Below are positions 55,607 through 64,000 of a stretch of 64,000 nt of DNA, piece after piece. The stretch's first letter is position 1. The number at the start of each line of letters is the position of its first letter. The translations under genes were made by a program, and so were the position numbers. This DNA is from Peltaster fructicola (Eukaryota; Ascomycota; Dothideomycetes). The stretch is from assembly GCA_001592805.2 (NCBI GenBank), contig CP051139.1, positions 1,054,001 through 1,118,000 on the forward strand. Reading direction: 5' to 3'. The notes beneath the pieces are model-generated. The model did no database searches. It was not told the DNA's origin and saw only the letters and a program-made list of their open reading frames with translations.

Positions 55607-55914
55607 GCGTTACGAGACTGTCAAAAGGGCGCTTGTAGGCTCGTGGACCATACCGGCTCTCTTGTCGCAACGCGTTCGGGGGTTCGACAGCGCTGAGGTT
55701 GAGTTGGAGATGCATCGACATAACACGCGAGTGTGGACGCGCTGCGAAGTCAAATGGGGAAAGAGGGTCTCGCAGTGCTGGCTTGTGCCCCTCGCATGCT
55801 CAGAACTGCGCACTACAAACTTTCGTTAAGATAGCCACATCTCTTTTCGAAGTGCCAGCTGTATGTGATCGTCATCGTCGTCACATATTCTCAATTGTGT
55901 GTCAACATTTCAAA
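55607..55914. promoter_or_regulatory. Divergent promoter region, PIF1 / IRC22
   Basis: The 308 bp between divergent start codons must serve both genes. No TATA box is evident. Confidence 0.5.
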
Positions 55915-56864
55915 ATGCTCGGTTTCAGACTCGTCGTGCTTGCTTCGGCAGCATGGCAGATCATTGGTGCTACAGCTCAGATTCAAGAGCCAATATCAGT
56001 ATGAGACCAAGCTATCCTCCCATTGGCATCACACTGATTCGTGCAGACGGAGGCAGAACTCGACGACCAGCTTGATGATCCCTCCAAGATGCAGTCTGCA
56101 GCAATCAATGTGGCTATCTCGGCAAGCTTCCCAGGCTCAGAGGTGTTTGGTATCAAGGTGGTCAATGGTCGACCTACTGAAGCTCTACTCGACGTTGTCA
56201 ACAACGAGCCCGAGGCGATCAGCCTTCTTGTGGTTGGAGGCTCACTGACCACACCGCTTGGCAAGGCAGGATCTCCAGATCCACCAGTCATTGTCCACAA
56301 TCTCACCGGCTCCCGATTCAACACTCAGGTTCCGGCTGGCGAGAAACAAAGCTTCACCTACACCTTCCAGACGGACTTGCAGCCACAAGATCTCCAGTTA
56401 AACCTTGGGGTCATGCTCCAGAACTCAAAGAACACGATCTTCCAGCAGTCTGTATACAACGGTACAGTGACTGTCGTTGACGCACCGATCAGTTTCTTCG
56501 AGCCACAGGTGTAAGTCTACTTGCCAGAGTACGAGAACATGACTGATAGACGACCAGCATCTTCCTTTACCTGACCCTCGCCGCAGCCTTTGGTGGTATC
56601 TGCTTCTTCATCTATCAAACATGGATCACACGACTATTCCCACAGAAGCGACGTGGAGGCAAGGGTGGTGAAAGAGCAAAGAGATCAACAGGTGGAACTA
56701 AGCCAGTCGACCCAGCTGCTCAGACAGCTGTCATTGGTGCTGATGGTCCTGCTGTCACAAGCGGTTCAAAGGCATACGATGAGTCGTGGATTCCAGCTGA
56801 GCACTTGAAGCGACCAGAGGCTCGCCGAGTGGGCAGTGGACGACCAAAGAGCAGGGCAGCCTAA
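55915..56864 (+). CDS. IRC22: IRC22-like ER membrane protein (TRAP-alpha related)
   Basis: Fungal member of the translocon-associated protein alpha family; role in the ER membrane poorly known. Three exons: 55915-55998, 56047-56510 and 56558-56864; introns of 48 and 47 nt; 284 residues. A signal peptide (LVVLASAAWQIIGATAQ) is followed by a luminal beta-type domain with PGSEVFGIKVVNGRPTEAL, NNEPEAISLLVVGGSL and the N-glycosylation sites NLTG and NGTV. A single membrane helix near residue 185-207 begins IFLYLTLAAAFGGICFF and is followed by a basic cytosolic tail (QKRRGGKGGERAKR). This order (signal peptide, luminal domain, helix, basic tail) is that of IRC22. Junctions preserve phase. Confidence 0.9.
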
Positions 56865-57131
56865 GCGAATACAGGATTCGGGAGGATCTGAGCGATCACT
56901 GCATACACGGGAAGCATGTAATCGGTATTTTGGAGGCCCAAAAGTGTTTTGAAGCGTTGCGGTCCTGTAAGATCTGTAGCACCAAGATCAACGTCTCAAC
57001 ATGAGCATCTGCTGTAGCCGTGAGGAGGCGCACAGGCTGGCCCGATTCCTGTGCTCCCATATCGATGCTTCTACCGACGCATCAAGTACACTTGCACCTT
57101 TGTCAAAAGATCCCGTAGCGTTTGTACCATA

Positions 57132-57149
57132 CATAGCATAGCATAGCAT
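57132..57149. repeat. (CATAG)n pentanucleotide repeat
   Basis: About three and a half perfect CATAG units upstream of the helicase gene. Confidence 0.85.
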
Positions 57150-57200
57150 CTCACAGCACTAAAAGTCATGATTTGTTTCGCAGGTCAAGCTTGACATGCA

Positions 57201-57206
57201 TATAAA
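57201..57206 (+). promoter_or_regulatory. TATA box candidate
   Basis: TATAAA 85 bp upstream of the helicase start codon; plausible position for a short leader. Sequence-based only. Confidence 0.45.
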
Positions 57207-57290
57207 TTTCACAACTTCAGCAACTGTTGCCCTCACTTTCATGCTTGCGACACTCGTGATCTTTCCCTGCATTCAAAGAGGTGGCGAAGT

Positions 57291-60200
57291 ATGGTCAACA
57301 AGTCACATCCGCCTCGGAATAACAAGGGCAACAAGAAAGCTCCAATCAATGGTTTGAACGGCGAAGATACTAGCTTCATCGTATTTGGTAGCGACAAGGG
57401 CAACAAGAAAGGCAAACAGCAAGGAGAACAGGCCGGTCCGTCGACAAAGACCAAAGCCAGTGATGCTACCAGCAAGGATGGCGGCCCAGAGGTCGACAAA
57501 AAGCCAGATACCAGGACTCTCGTTGCTGGTGCATCATGGACGGGCAAATTGCCGATGACACTCTTTAATGAGCTGTGCCAGAAGCAGAAATGGGAGCGAC
57601 CAGACTACAGGGTGCACCGTAATCCCAAAGGTTTCTGCTGCGAGGTTGTGATCAGTCAAAAGAACCAGAAGACGCAAGAGATCGTCACTCTGCCTCCTCT
57701 TGCGCCACCACGGGCATACCAGAACGACCGTGGAGCACAGCCAAGTGCAGTAGAAGCCAGACACTTCGGAGCGTCTTATGCACTCTTCCGTGTCCGTAAT
57801 GCAACGAATATCCATACAACACTGCCGCCTCAGTACCGTGATCTATGGAAAGGCGACTTCGCAGACCTCAAGAAGGAAGCTGAAGCTCTCGGGAAAGGCT
57901 ACGAGTACGAAGCTGACCCATTTCTTGCACACAAGAAGCATCAAGATGCTACTGCAGCAGCAGATAAAGCCAAAGCCGACAAGCTCAAGCAAAAGGCTCT
58001 AGAGCAGAAATTGCAGGTGGTTGGCATGGATGGAAAGGTCCAAGACAAGTACACAATGCGAGGATGGCAGAGAGTCCCCAAGGTCGAGATGGGTGCCAAG
58101 ACCCGTTCACAGATCGAGCATCTGATCAGATCTGCTGATCTCTGGAACGTGCACAAGGTGCAAATCAGCAAGGACGCTCGGAGATCAATTGTGGAAGACC
58201 TACAGACTGGCGGATTCCGAAAGAGCCATATCGAAGAAGCTGCTACCATATGCAAGGACAAAGAAGAATGTCTGGAGTGGCTATTGATCCATGTACCTGA
58301 GGACGACCTGCCAGCTTGGGCATTACCTGAGAACTACACTGCTGGCGTAAGCTTGGCGTCGAGTGACATGAGACGGGAGAATCAGCTGAGACGTCTGGCA
58401 AGTGCTGGCTACGCTAAGGATCTGTGTACAGAGGCACTGGAGGCTGCAAGTGGCGACGAAGCCAAGGCTGCTGCTATCTTACAGCAACGTCTGCTTGGTC
58501 AAAAGGGTCATGCTGTCGAGAGTTCCCAAGCTGTCCAAGCTGCGTGGGAGGAGGAGGTGACAACTTTGCAGGCGATCTTCGGTGATCGGTTGTCGAAACA
58601 AGACCAGATGTGCACAATCGAACTGGAACTACGAACACCAGCAAAGCGACCAATAGTCCTCAGGGCGAGGCCAGCGCCAGCATATCCGCACGCAGTGCCG
58701 CTGCTTGCAGTTGAGACTGAGCTGCCTGCTTACATCAGACTGAGCATACTCAAGCAGTGCTTACAGCACGCACAAGGGAGTCTATTAGGGGAACAGATGC
58801 TCTTCAGCGTAGTGGACTGGCTTGAAGCTGAGATACCAGCAATCATCGAGAGTCCAGGAAAGCTGTCAGACGTCGCAGCGGCGATCGCAACAGTCAGTAT
58901 AACCACTAGCAGCGGTCGTAAAGACCGCCAGACCAAGCGACATCCACGACCGATAGTTTGGAAACCACAATCGAGCACCAGTCAAGAGCTGCTGTTGCAG
59001 TATACCCATAGGCAGTCAACCACTGAGCAACAACGGATGCTGCAAACTCGGCAGAATCTCCCTGCTTGGAAGCTCCAGGACGACATCGTTGCATCGGTCA
59101 ACGACAATCAAGTCACGATCATTTCGGGTGAGACTGGTTCCGGCAAGTCTACTCAGAGTGTGCAGTTCATCCTTGACGATCTGATCAAGCGAGGTCTCGG
59201 CGAGTTCGCCAATATCATCTGCACTCAGCCTCGTCGAATCAGTGCCCTAGGTCTAGCTGATCGTGTTGCGGATGAGCGATGCGGCAAAGTTGGTGATGAG
59301 ATCGGCTATACCATTCGTGGAGAGTCAAGGCAAAAAACTGGTGTTACGAAGATTTGCTTCGTGACGACCGGTGTACTTCTGAGGCGGCTACAGACCTCAG
59401 GCGGTAGCGCCGATGATGTAATCAAGAGTCTCGCCGACGTCTCGCACATAGTCATTGACGAAGTGCACGAGAGGAGTCTTGACACTGACTTCCTGCTCAT
59501 ACTGCTCAAAAATGTCCTACGCAAGCGAAAGGACTTGAAGCTCATACTCATGAGTGCAACACTGGACTCTGCCACATTCGAGAAATACTTTCGAGGCAAT
59601 TGTACCGTTGGGAAGGTCGAGATTGCTGGACGTACACATCCGGTAACGGATATCTACCTTGATGAGATTGTACGTGCTACTGGCTTTGGCGGCCTAGAGA
59701 TCGAGGCTGCTGGCCATGATGATGAAGCAACAGATCGCTCCCACAAAGGCATGGGCAACGCACTACGAGCTGTAGGCACTCGCATAAATTACGAGCTGAT
59801 CGCAGAAACCATCGGCTGCATCGATGGTGAGTTGGGCAGCGAAGAGGGTGGTATACTTGTCTTCCTCCCTGGCGTAGCAGAAATCGATCAGACCATCCGT
59901 GCCCTTCGTGGCAACCCCGGCCTGCATGTCCTCCCGCTTCATGCCAGTCTGCAGAGCAGTGAGCAGAGACGAGTATTTCAACGGCCTCCTAAGGGCATGC
60001 GTAAGGTCATTGCGGCAACCAACGTCGCCGAGACGTCGATCACTATCGACGATATCGTTGCAGTCATCGATAGTGGCAAGGTCAAGGAGACTAGCTTCGA
60101 TCCTGCAAACAACATGATCAAGCTGGCCGAAGTGTGGGCTTCGAAAGCTGCGTGTAAGCAGAGACGTGGTCGAGCTGGCCGTGTTCGTGCCGGCAAGTGC

Positions 60201-61376
60201 TACAAGCTGTTTACGCAGGCCGCGGAAGCAAAGATGAATGACCGTCCAGAGCCTGAGATACGTCGAGTGCCACTGGAGCAGCTGTGTCTCTCTGTACGTG
60301 CCATGGGCATCATCGATGTTGCATCATTCTTAGCATCGGCGCTCACACCTCCGGAGAGCACAGCGGTCGGCAGTGCACTGGTAGTGCTCAACAGAATGGG
60401 CGCGCTGGACGGACAGGAGCTCACAGCACTGGGTAGACACTGCTCTCTCATACCAGCCGACCTGCGCTGTGCCAAGCTCATGGTCTATGGTGCAGCATTT
60501 GGTTGCCTAGATGCCTGCATCACCATTGCTGCTGTCCTGGCGGTTCGGAGTCCTTTCGTAAGTCCTCGCGATGCCAGAGATGAGGCAAAGGCAGCCAGAT
60601 TGAGGTTCGGAGGCAACAGTGGCGACCTCCTCTGCGATCTGCGAGCGTATGAGGAATGGAGCGAGAAACGAAAGGAGCTCTCGAGCTCACCACTGCGCAG
60701 ATGGTGCGATGACAACTATCTCAACGTGCAGACACTCCTGGATATCGCCACGAATCGCAAGCAGTTCTTGTCGTCGCTGAAGGAGATCGGCTTCCTTTCT
60801 TTCGAGTCTGCAGATAAACTGGACGGATCGACAAACCAACACAACCACGATGACAACTTACTTCGCGCACTGATTGCTGGGTCTTTCCAGCCTCAAATTG
60901 CACGCATCGACTTCCCGGACAAGAAGTATGCTGCATCGTCCTCTGGTGCAGTTGAAATGGACCCAGAAGCACGAACGATCAAGTTCTTCGACGAAGAGAA
61001 TGGCAGAGTCTTCATCCACCCAAGCTCTACGCTCTTCGAGGCCCAGACCTATCCGAACGACAGCAATTACATGAGTTACTTCAACAAGATGGCCACCAGC
61101 AAGATCTTCGTTCGGGACCTGACACCTTTCAACATATACAGCCTGTTGATGTTCTCTGGACCTATCACGATTGATCCTCAAGGGCGAGGACTCCTGGTTG
61201 ATGGATGGCTGCGGATCAAGGGCTGGGCTCGTATTGGCGTACTCATCTCTAGACTAAGAATGATGTTCGACGATTTGCTCGCGCAGAAGGTCGAAGATCC
61301 AGGGGTGGGTCTCTCGTCAAGTGCCGTGGTCAATTGCGTTCGGAAGCTGATCGAGCTGAATGGTCTGGACAGATAG
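57291..61376 (+). CDS. DExH-box RNA helicase, DHX57/YLR419W-like
   Basis: Putative cytosolic RNA helicase probably tied to translation; close in layout to human DHX57 and yeast YLR419W. One exon, 1,361 residues. The N-terminus is basic and disordered. A UBA-like segment lies near residue 360-400, and an RWD domain starts near residue 420 (AAWEEEVTTLQAIFGDRLSK). The helicase core follows: motif I GETGSGKST (about residue 615), TQPRRISALGLADRVADE, motif II DEVHERS, motif III SATLDSATF, then VFLPGVAEI, ATNVAETSITI and motif VI QRRGRAGRVRAGKCY. The HA2/winged-helix and OB-fold regions end the protein. Motif II is DEVH rather than DEAH, which is acceptable for this group. All motifs are intact. 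Confidence 0.93.
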   Translation: MVNKSHPPRNNKGNKKAPINGLNGEDTSFIVFGSDKGNKKGKQQGEQAGPSTKTKASDATSKDGGPEVDKKPDTRTLVAGASWTGKLPMTLFNELCQKQKWERPDYRVHRNPKGFCCEVVISQKNQKTQEIVTLPPLAPPRAYQNDRGAQPSAVEARHFGASYALFRVRNATNIHTTLPPQYRDLWKGDFADLKKEAEALGKGYEYEADPFLAHKKHQDATAAADKAKADKLKQKALEQKLQVVGMDGKVQDKYTMRGWQRVPKVEMGAKTRSQIEHLIRSADLWNVHKVQISKDARRSIVEDLQTGGFRKSHIEEAATICKDKEECLEWLLIHVPEDDLPAWALPENYTAGVSLASSDMRRENQLRRLASAGYAKDLCTEALEAASGDEAKAAAILQQRLLGQKGHAVESSQAVQAAWEEEVTTLQAIFGDRLSKQDQMCTIELELRTPAKRPIVLRARPAPAYPHAVPLLAVETELPAYIRLSILKQCLQHAQGSLLGEQMLFSVVDWLEAEIPAIIESPGKLSDVAAAIATVSITTSSGRKDRQTKRHPRPIVWKPQSSTSQELLLQYTHRQSTTEQQRMLQTRQNLPAWKLQDDIVASVNDNQVTIISGETGSGKSTQSVQFILDDLIKRGLGEFANIICTQPRRISALGLADRVADERCGKVGDEIGYTIRGESRQKTGVTKICFVTTGVLLRRLQTSGGSADDVIKSLADVSHIVIDEVHERSLDTDFLLILLKNVLRKRKDLKLILMSATLDSATFEKYFRGNCTVGKVEIAGRTHPVTDIYLDEIVRATGFGGLEIEAAGHDDEATDRSHKGMGNALRAVGTRINYELIAETIGCIDGELGSEEGGILVFLPGVAEIDQTIRALRGNPGLHVLPLHASLQSSEQRRVFQRPPKGMRKVIAATNVAETSITIDDIVAVIDSGKVKETSFDPANNMIKLAEVWASKAACKQRRGRAGRVRAGKCYKLFTQAAEAKMNDRPEPEIRRVPLEQLCLSVRAMGIIDVASFLASALTPPESTAVGSALVVLNRMGALDGQELTALGRHCSLIPADLRCAKLMVYGAAFGCLDACITIAAVLAVRSPFVSPRDARDEAKAARLRFGGNSGDLLCDLRAYEEWSEKRKELSSSPLRRWCDDNYLNVQTLLDIATNRKQFLSSLKEIGFLSFESADKLDGSTNQHNHDDNLLRALIAGSFQPQIARIDFPDKKYAASSSGAVEMDPEARTIKFFDEENGRVFIHPSSTLFEAQTYPNDSNYMSYFNKMATSKIFVRDLTPFNIYSLLMFSGPITIDPQGRGLLVDGWLRIKGWARIGVLISRLRMMFDDLLAQKVEDPGVGLSSSAVVNCVRKLIELNGLDR

Positions 61377-61594
61377 ACTCGAGTCAGTGTGTTCATTGCC
61401 ATCTTTGGCACAGATCCTGAGGCTGCCCACGTCTACGTGAAGCTGGGAGTCTCGTATACATGCCCGGATGTGATCCCCGCCACCCCACACTCCTGCTCCA
61501 CAGACTACATCATATCAAATAATACATGTAGTGAGATATAGGTAGCATCGAATAGCGACCTCCGTCGAACATACACATCATATCTGTCGATATC

Positions 61595-63061
61595 ATGGCA
61601 GACTATGGCAAGATCCCGAGCAATGCCTCGCTCAAGCCAAAGCCATTCAAGGCTCACGTAAACGAACAGAAGCTACAGCATCTCAAGGACCTTGTCAGAT
61701 TGAGCCCTGTGGGACCTGCAACATTCGAGAACACCGCCTGTGGCCGACGCTATGGAATGGAGAGAGACTGGTTGATCAACGCCAAGAAGGTCTGGGAGTC
61801 GTCTTTCGACTGGCGCAAGCACGAGGACAGGATCAACTCGTTCCCAAACTTCACGGTTCCTGTCAAGGACGATGATGGCGTCGAGATCGAGCTTCATTTC
61901 ATTGGTCTCTTCTCAGAGAAGTCAGATGCTGTTCCAGTCGCTTTCTTCCACGGCTGGCCAGGCTCCTTCCTCGAGTTCTTGGATATGCTTGATCTCCTCA
62001 AGAACAAGTATTCACCAAAAGAGCTCCCTTACCATGTCATCGTGCCATCGCTACCAGGCTATGGCTACTCATCAGCTCCACCGCTGGACAAAGACTATGA
62101 TATGCGAGGAGCAGCCTCGTGCTTGAACAACCTCATGACTGGTCTTGGCTTCTCGTCCTATCTCGGTCAAGGTGGTGACCTGGGAGCATTCATTTGTCGA
62201 GTCCTCAGTGACAGACACAGTGCTTGCAAAGGCTGCCACTTCAACATGTGGCTGGGCAAGCCGGATAACGTCGAATCTTTTGAGATGGACGAAGTCGAGA
62301 AGAAGGCATTACCTCGAGGACCGGCCTGGCGAAGTAGAGGATTCTCATATGCTATGGAGCATGGCACTCGCGCAAGCACGATTGGACTGGCGTTGACTGC
62401 GAGTCCAATTGCCATGCTGAGTTGGATCGGTGAGAAGTTCCTCGAATGGTCAGTATACTTGCAAAGACTGTTGATCAATGCTGAGGTTATTCAGGTCAGA
62501 TGAAGATCCACCAGTCGAGGTATGTTACTGGATTGCTTGGAGGAGTTCCTACTGACCAACGCAGCAAATCCTCGAGAGCGTATCGTTGTATTGGCTGACT
62601 GATACATTCGAGCGTGGTCTTTACGCATATCGCGGAGTACGCCATCATTTCTTGAGTAAGACATAGCTGACACATTGGAAGCAAACGATCAAACGAGACG
62701 AGAGGCCATTTCAAGCGAACGGAGAATACGTACGGCGTCTACCAGTTTGTGTGCTCATGATGCTAACCCAATCAGTTCCTCAACGGTGCTGGTCAATTGC
62801 CTTATATCAAGAAGCCCACGGGATACTCGTTCTTCCCATATGAGATCTTTCCACTACCCGTCTCAGCAGCCAAGGCCTGTGCAAACATTGTGTTTGCCAA
62901 GCGACATGCTAGTGGTGGACACTTTGCTGTGAGTCTCCGGCACAGTTCATGATTCTATACGTACTGACAGCGCACAGGCGATGGAGAAGCCAAAGGAGCT
63001 TCTTGCCGACATCGAGGAGTGGGTGCCAAAAGCCTGGAAAGCGGATTCTGGCAAGCTCTAG
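61595..63061 (+). CDS. Epoxide hydrolase (alpha/beta hydrolase with EHN domain)
   Basis: Hydrolyses epoxides to diols; microsomal-type N-terminal EHN domain. Six exons: 61595-62448, 62495-62519, 62565-62636, 62682-62729, 62776-62928 and 62978-63061, introns of 45-49 nt; 411 residues, normal length. EHN-domain signs are MERDWLINAKKVWESSFDWR and FPNFTVPV; the oxyanion motif is HGWPGSFLEFLDML (His119); the nucleophile is Asp195 in GQGGDLGAF; the acid/base His lies in ASGGHFAAMEKPKELL across the last intron. Exons 2-4 are very short but each keeps frame: SDEDPPVE, QILESVSLYWLTDTFERGLY, KRDERPFQANGEY. The donor of the first intron is GTCAGT and that of the fourth GTACGG, both weaker than usual. 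Substrate unknown. No obvious signal peptide. It ends 23 bp from the convergent next stop codon. Confidence 0.92.
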
Positions 63062-63084
63062 TTAGAGAAGTGAGCGACTCCACT

Positions 63085-64000
63085 CTAGTATGAGCCTCTT
63101 AAGAACTCTTCGAATGTCCAAGCCTTCTGCTCATCAGGCGGGAAGTCAGAAGTGCGATAGTGTAGCCAGACATACACGGCGGCCGAGACTGCCACCAATT
63201 GCCGGCCCCATTGCTGTCCGTTCTCACCACGTAAAGCTCTCGGAATAGGCACCATGGCCTCAAGAGTGACCTTTGCAGTTATGTGTCGGGCGTTGTGTCG
63301 TGAGTAATGCTCCTGAATTGGTAACCGAGCCTTTTTACCCTGCCCGAAGATGACCATGCCATGTACGCTGTCCGTGGGATTGTCTGACTTGACGATTGCT
63401 GGTGCCTCACTCTTAGGACGGACAAGAGCACGATAACCTTGCAGTACGGCCGGCGTCATGCGGTCGATGATATCTGCCTCTGAGTCTTTACCAGCAATGT
63501 GTGCGAGCGTACCAGGAAGCATAAGCACATCATGAATGAATATGGGCATCCATGCACCACTGTCTAGCGCCGCGTTCGGGAGGGTGTCAGCATAGATGAG
63601 ACGATTCCTGAATGCAAGGGAGTAGCCGTCTGTTGTCAGAGCTTGAACGGTCTCTGATGGTGCGCAGGACAAGTATTGGTCATCGATCTCCTTCAGCTTT
63701 GGACCAGAGCCTGGAGGAACAGACTCGATACGATCATAGCTCACTGTCGGCGCTTCACTTGGGGTAGAGGATGATGGCGATGCCCACTGCCCTGTCACGA
63801 CCAATGTTTGCTCCTTGCGAGTCCCTGTAGCGGAAGGCCGTCCTAGTGGTAGTTGCATTGCTGCAAGTTGCGCCAGCGCGATGTGAGACTCGTAGGGTTG
63901 AGCATCTGCAAGAACAACATCCACGAAGGTAGATAATGGAAAAGGAACTTGCCTTGTCTTGACATTGACTACGTGACTTACCCATGTGTTGCCAGTCACT
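63085..64000 (-). CDS. AIG2/gamma-glutamylcyclotransferase-like protein, partial
   Basis: The 5' end lies beyond the window. The main exon is 63085-63905; a donor at 63981 (GGGTAAGT) and an acceptor at 63906 (TTCTTGCAG) suggest a 76-nt intron, leaving a few bases of an upstream exon at 63982-64000. The plain frame stays open through that intron. The C-terminal half has AIG2-like (GGCT-fold) features: MPIFIHDVLMLPGTLAHIAG (in place of the usual F(V)YGTL segment), LQGYRALVRPK and VHGMVIFGQG. An N-terminal part with low-complexity Ser/Pro sequence precedes it. AIG2-like proteins are a mixed group, some being gamma-glutamylamine cyclotransferases; without the usual YGT motif, activity is uncertain. 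Confidence 0.6.
   Translation of the reverse strand, partial: VTGNTWVSHVVNVKTRQVPFPLSTFVDVVLADAQPYESHIALAQLAAMQLPLGRPSATGTRKEQTLVVTGQWASPSSSTPSEAPTVSYDRIESVPPGSGPKLKEIDDQYLSCAPSETVQALTTDGYSLAFRNRLIYADTLPNAALDSGAWMPIFIHDVLMLPGTLAHIAGKDSEADIIDRMTPAVLQGYRALVRPKSEAPAIVKSDNPTDSVHGMVIFGQGKKARLPIQEHYSRHNARHITAKVTLEAMVPIPRALRGENGQQWGRQLVAVSAAVYVWLHYRTSDFPPDEQKAWTFEEFLRGSY

Larger units (their letters stand above)
56865..57290. promoter_or_regulatory. Intergenic region upstream of DExH helicase
   Basis: This 426-bp interval holds the IRC22 3' end and the helicase promoter. It contains a (CATAG) repeat at 57132-57149 and a TATAAA at 57201-57206, 85 bp before the helicase ATG. Confidence 0.5.

Overview
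The window is nuclear DNA of a filamentous ascomycete (Pezizomycotina; Dothideomycetes would fit, but the sequence alone does not settle the class). The evidence is dense intron-poor to intron-containing eukaryotic genes on both strands, GT-AG introns that are almost all 44-58 nt with CTAAC/CTGAC-type branch sites, and fungal families: a UvsB/Mec1-type ATR kinase, ERG2 sterol isomerase, an IRC22-like ER protein, a Spt21/Ams2-like histone-gene regulator, a Ran1-type kinase, Prp4 kinase, Xpt1 and fungal TMA7. I see no rRNA, tRNA, CRISPR, transposon or virus-like element.

Layout. 1-6244: 3' part of the ATR checkpoint kinase, cut by the window edge. 7862-8267: TMA7, a 68-codon gene in five exons. 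8731-11115: Prp4 splicing kinase. 12345-13626: Ran1/Sks1-type kinase, followed by the largest gene-free stretch (13627-18081). 18082-22000: Xpt1, an F-box protein and a coiled-coil protein. 22237-31751: a long LRR protein, ERG2, an unrecognised fungal protein and an EF-hand MscS channel. 33101-39906: mitochondrial ribosomal protein bL9, a UBP16-like deubiquitinase and DNA ligase IV. 40101-44572: Spt21/GATA regulator and SmD2, divergently arranged. 44756-48566: dihydroxyacetone kinase and a Baeyer-Villiger-type monooxygenase. 48969-52550: a Med2-like protein and the TIA-1/Pub1 RNA-binding protein, sharing a promoter. 52927-56864: PIF1 helicase and IRC22, divergent. 57291-61376: DHX57-like DExH helicase. 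61595-63061: epoxide hydrolase. 63085-64000: an AIG2-like protein cut by the window end.

This is mostly a housekeeping region rather than a metabolic cluster or defence island. Three genome-stability genes (ATR, LIG4, PIF1) and several RNA-processing genes (Prp4 kinase, SmD2, Pub1, two helicases) lie here, but nothing suggests they are co-regulated as a unit. Gene models with introns were built by eye from splice sites, reading frame and family conservation; most junctions restore a family-conserved sequence. The most interesting items are splicing-related: stopless 45-nt introns whose length is a multiple of three in the Prp4 kinase and Med2-like genes, a possible 51-nt cassette exon in an outsized Pub1 intron, a 7-nt first coding exon in dihydroxyacetone kinase, an expanded GATA finger (CX2C-X73-CX2C) in the Spt21-like regulator, and a probable dual-start PIF1.
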